Assembly: GCA_002311915.1 (NCBI GenBank)
Contig: DCAF01000054.1
Location: 17,875 to 31,969, forward strand
From: Sulfurovum sp. UBA1140
Lineage (GTDB): Bacteria > Campylobacterota > Campylobacteria > Campylobacterales > Sulfurovaceae
Direction: 5' to 3'
DNA: 14,095 bases
Below are positions 14,075 through 14,095 of this stretch, piece after piece. A program made the position numbers and the translations under genes. The notes under the pieces were generated by a model. That model was given only the letters and a program-made list of their open reading frames with translations. It had not been told where the DNA came from and searched no databases. Every line of letters begins with the position of its first letter. The first letter of the stretch is position 1.

Positions 14075-14095
14075 AAATGAAGACTATAGAGGAGA

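Noticed and set aside
1..14095. CRISPR arrays, tRNA or rRNA genes
   Set aside because: I saw no regularly spaced direct repeats and no cloverleaf or rRNA-like segments in any gap.

Overview
The window is a piece of an AT-rich bacterial chromosome, most likely from the Campylobacterota (Epsilonproteobacteria), in the Sulfurovum/Sulfurimonas range. This rests on the short RecN variant overlapping NAD kinase, a SUV3-type helicase with a C-terminal zinc ribbon, the low-GC codon use, and promoters that show a good -10 box but a poor -35 box. It is an inference from gene content; no search was run.

Layout. Bases 1-1305 hold the 3' part of valS (+). A 160-bp inverted-repeat element (1367-1525) follows, and its right arm supplies the last codons and stop of a small Mrr-like nuclease gene (1504-2046, -) that is clearly poorer in GC than its neighbours. 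Next come a 939-residue SUV3-like RNA helicase gene (2205-5024, -), a divergent small two-helix membrane protein (5208-5603, +), and the pair nadK-recN (5701-8084, +), whose stop and start codons overlap as TAATG. apt (8081-8623, -) runs tail to tail into recN with a 4-base overlap. A UvrD/PcrA-type helicase gene (8700-10724, -) lies behind a 111-residue gene of unknown function (10728-11063, -), only 3 bases apart. From a shared divergent promoter region murA (11193-12461, +) is read. It is followed by a separately promoted glutamate-receptor-like ligand-gated channel (12590-13687, +) and a strong hairpin terminator. The last 400 bases hold a promoter and a 61-residue ORF (13889-14074) that may be the beginning of an insertion-sequence transposase continuing beyond the window.

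Most of the window is housekeeping: translation (valS), NADP supply (nadK), recombinational and helicase-based DNA repair (recN, uvrD-like), purine salvage (apt), peptidoglycan synthesis (murA) and RNA metabolism (SUV3-like helicase). The accessory parts are three: the nuclease gene with its inverted-repeat element, the channel gene, and the right-hand end with possible mobile DNA. I see no tRNA, rRNA or CRISPR array. The most interesting items are the inverted-repeat element whose two arms both close reading frames with the same peptide tail, and the channel, whose pore loop lacks the usual potassium filter. I do not see a convincing multi-gene new defence or metabolic system.
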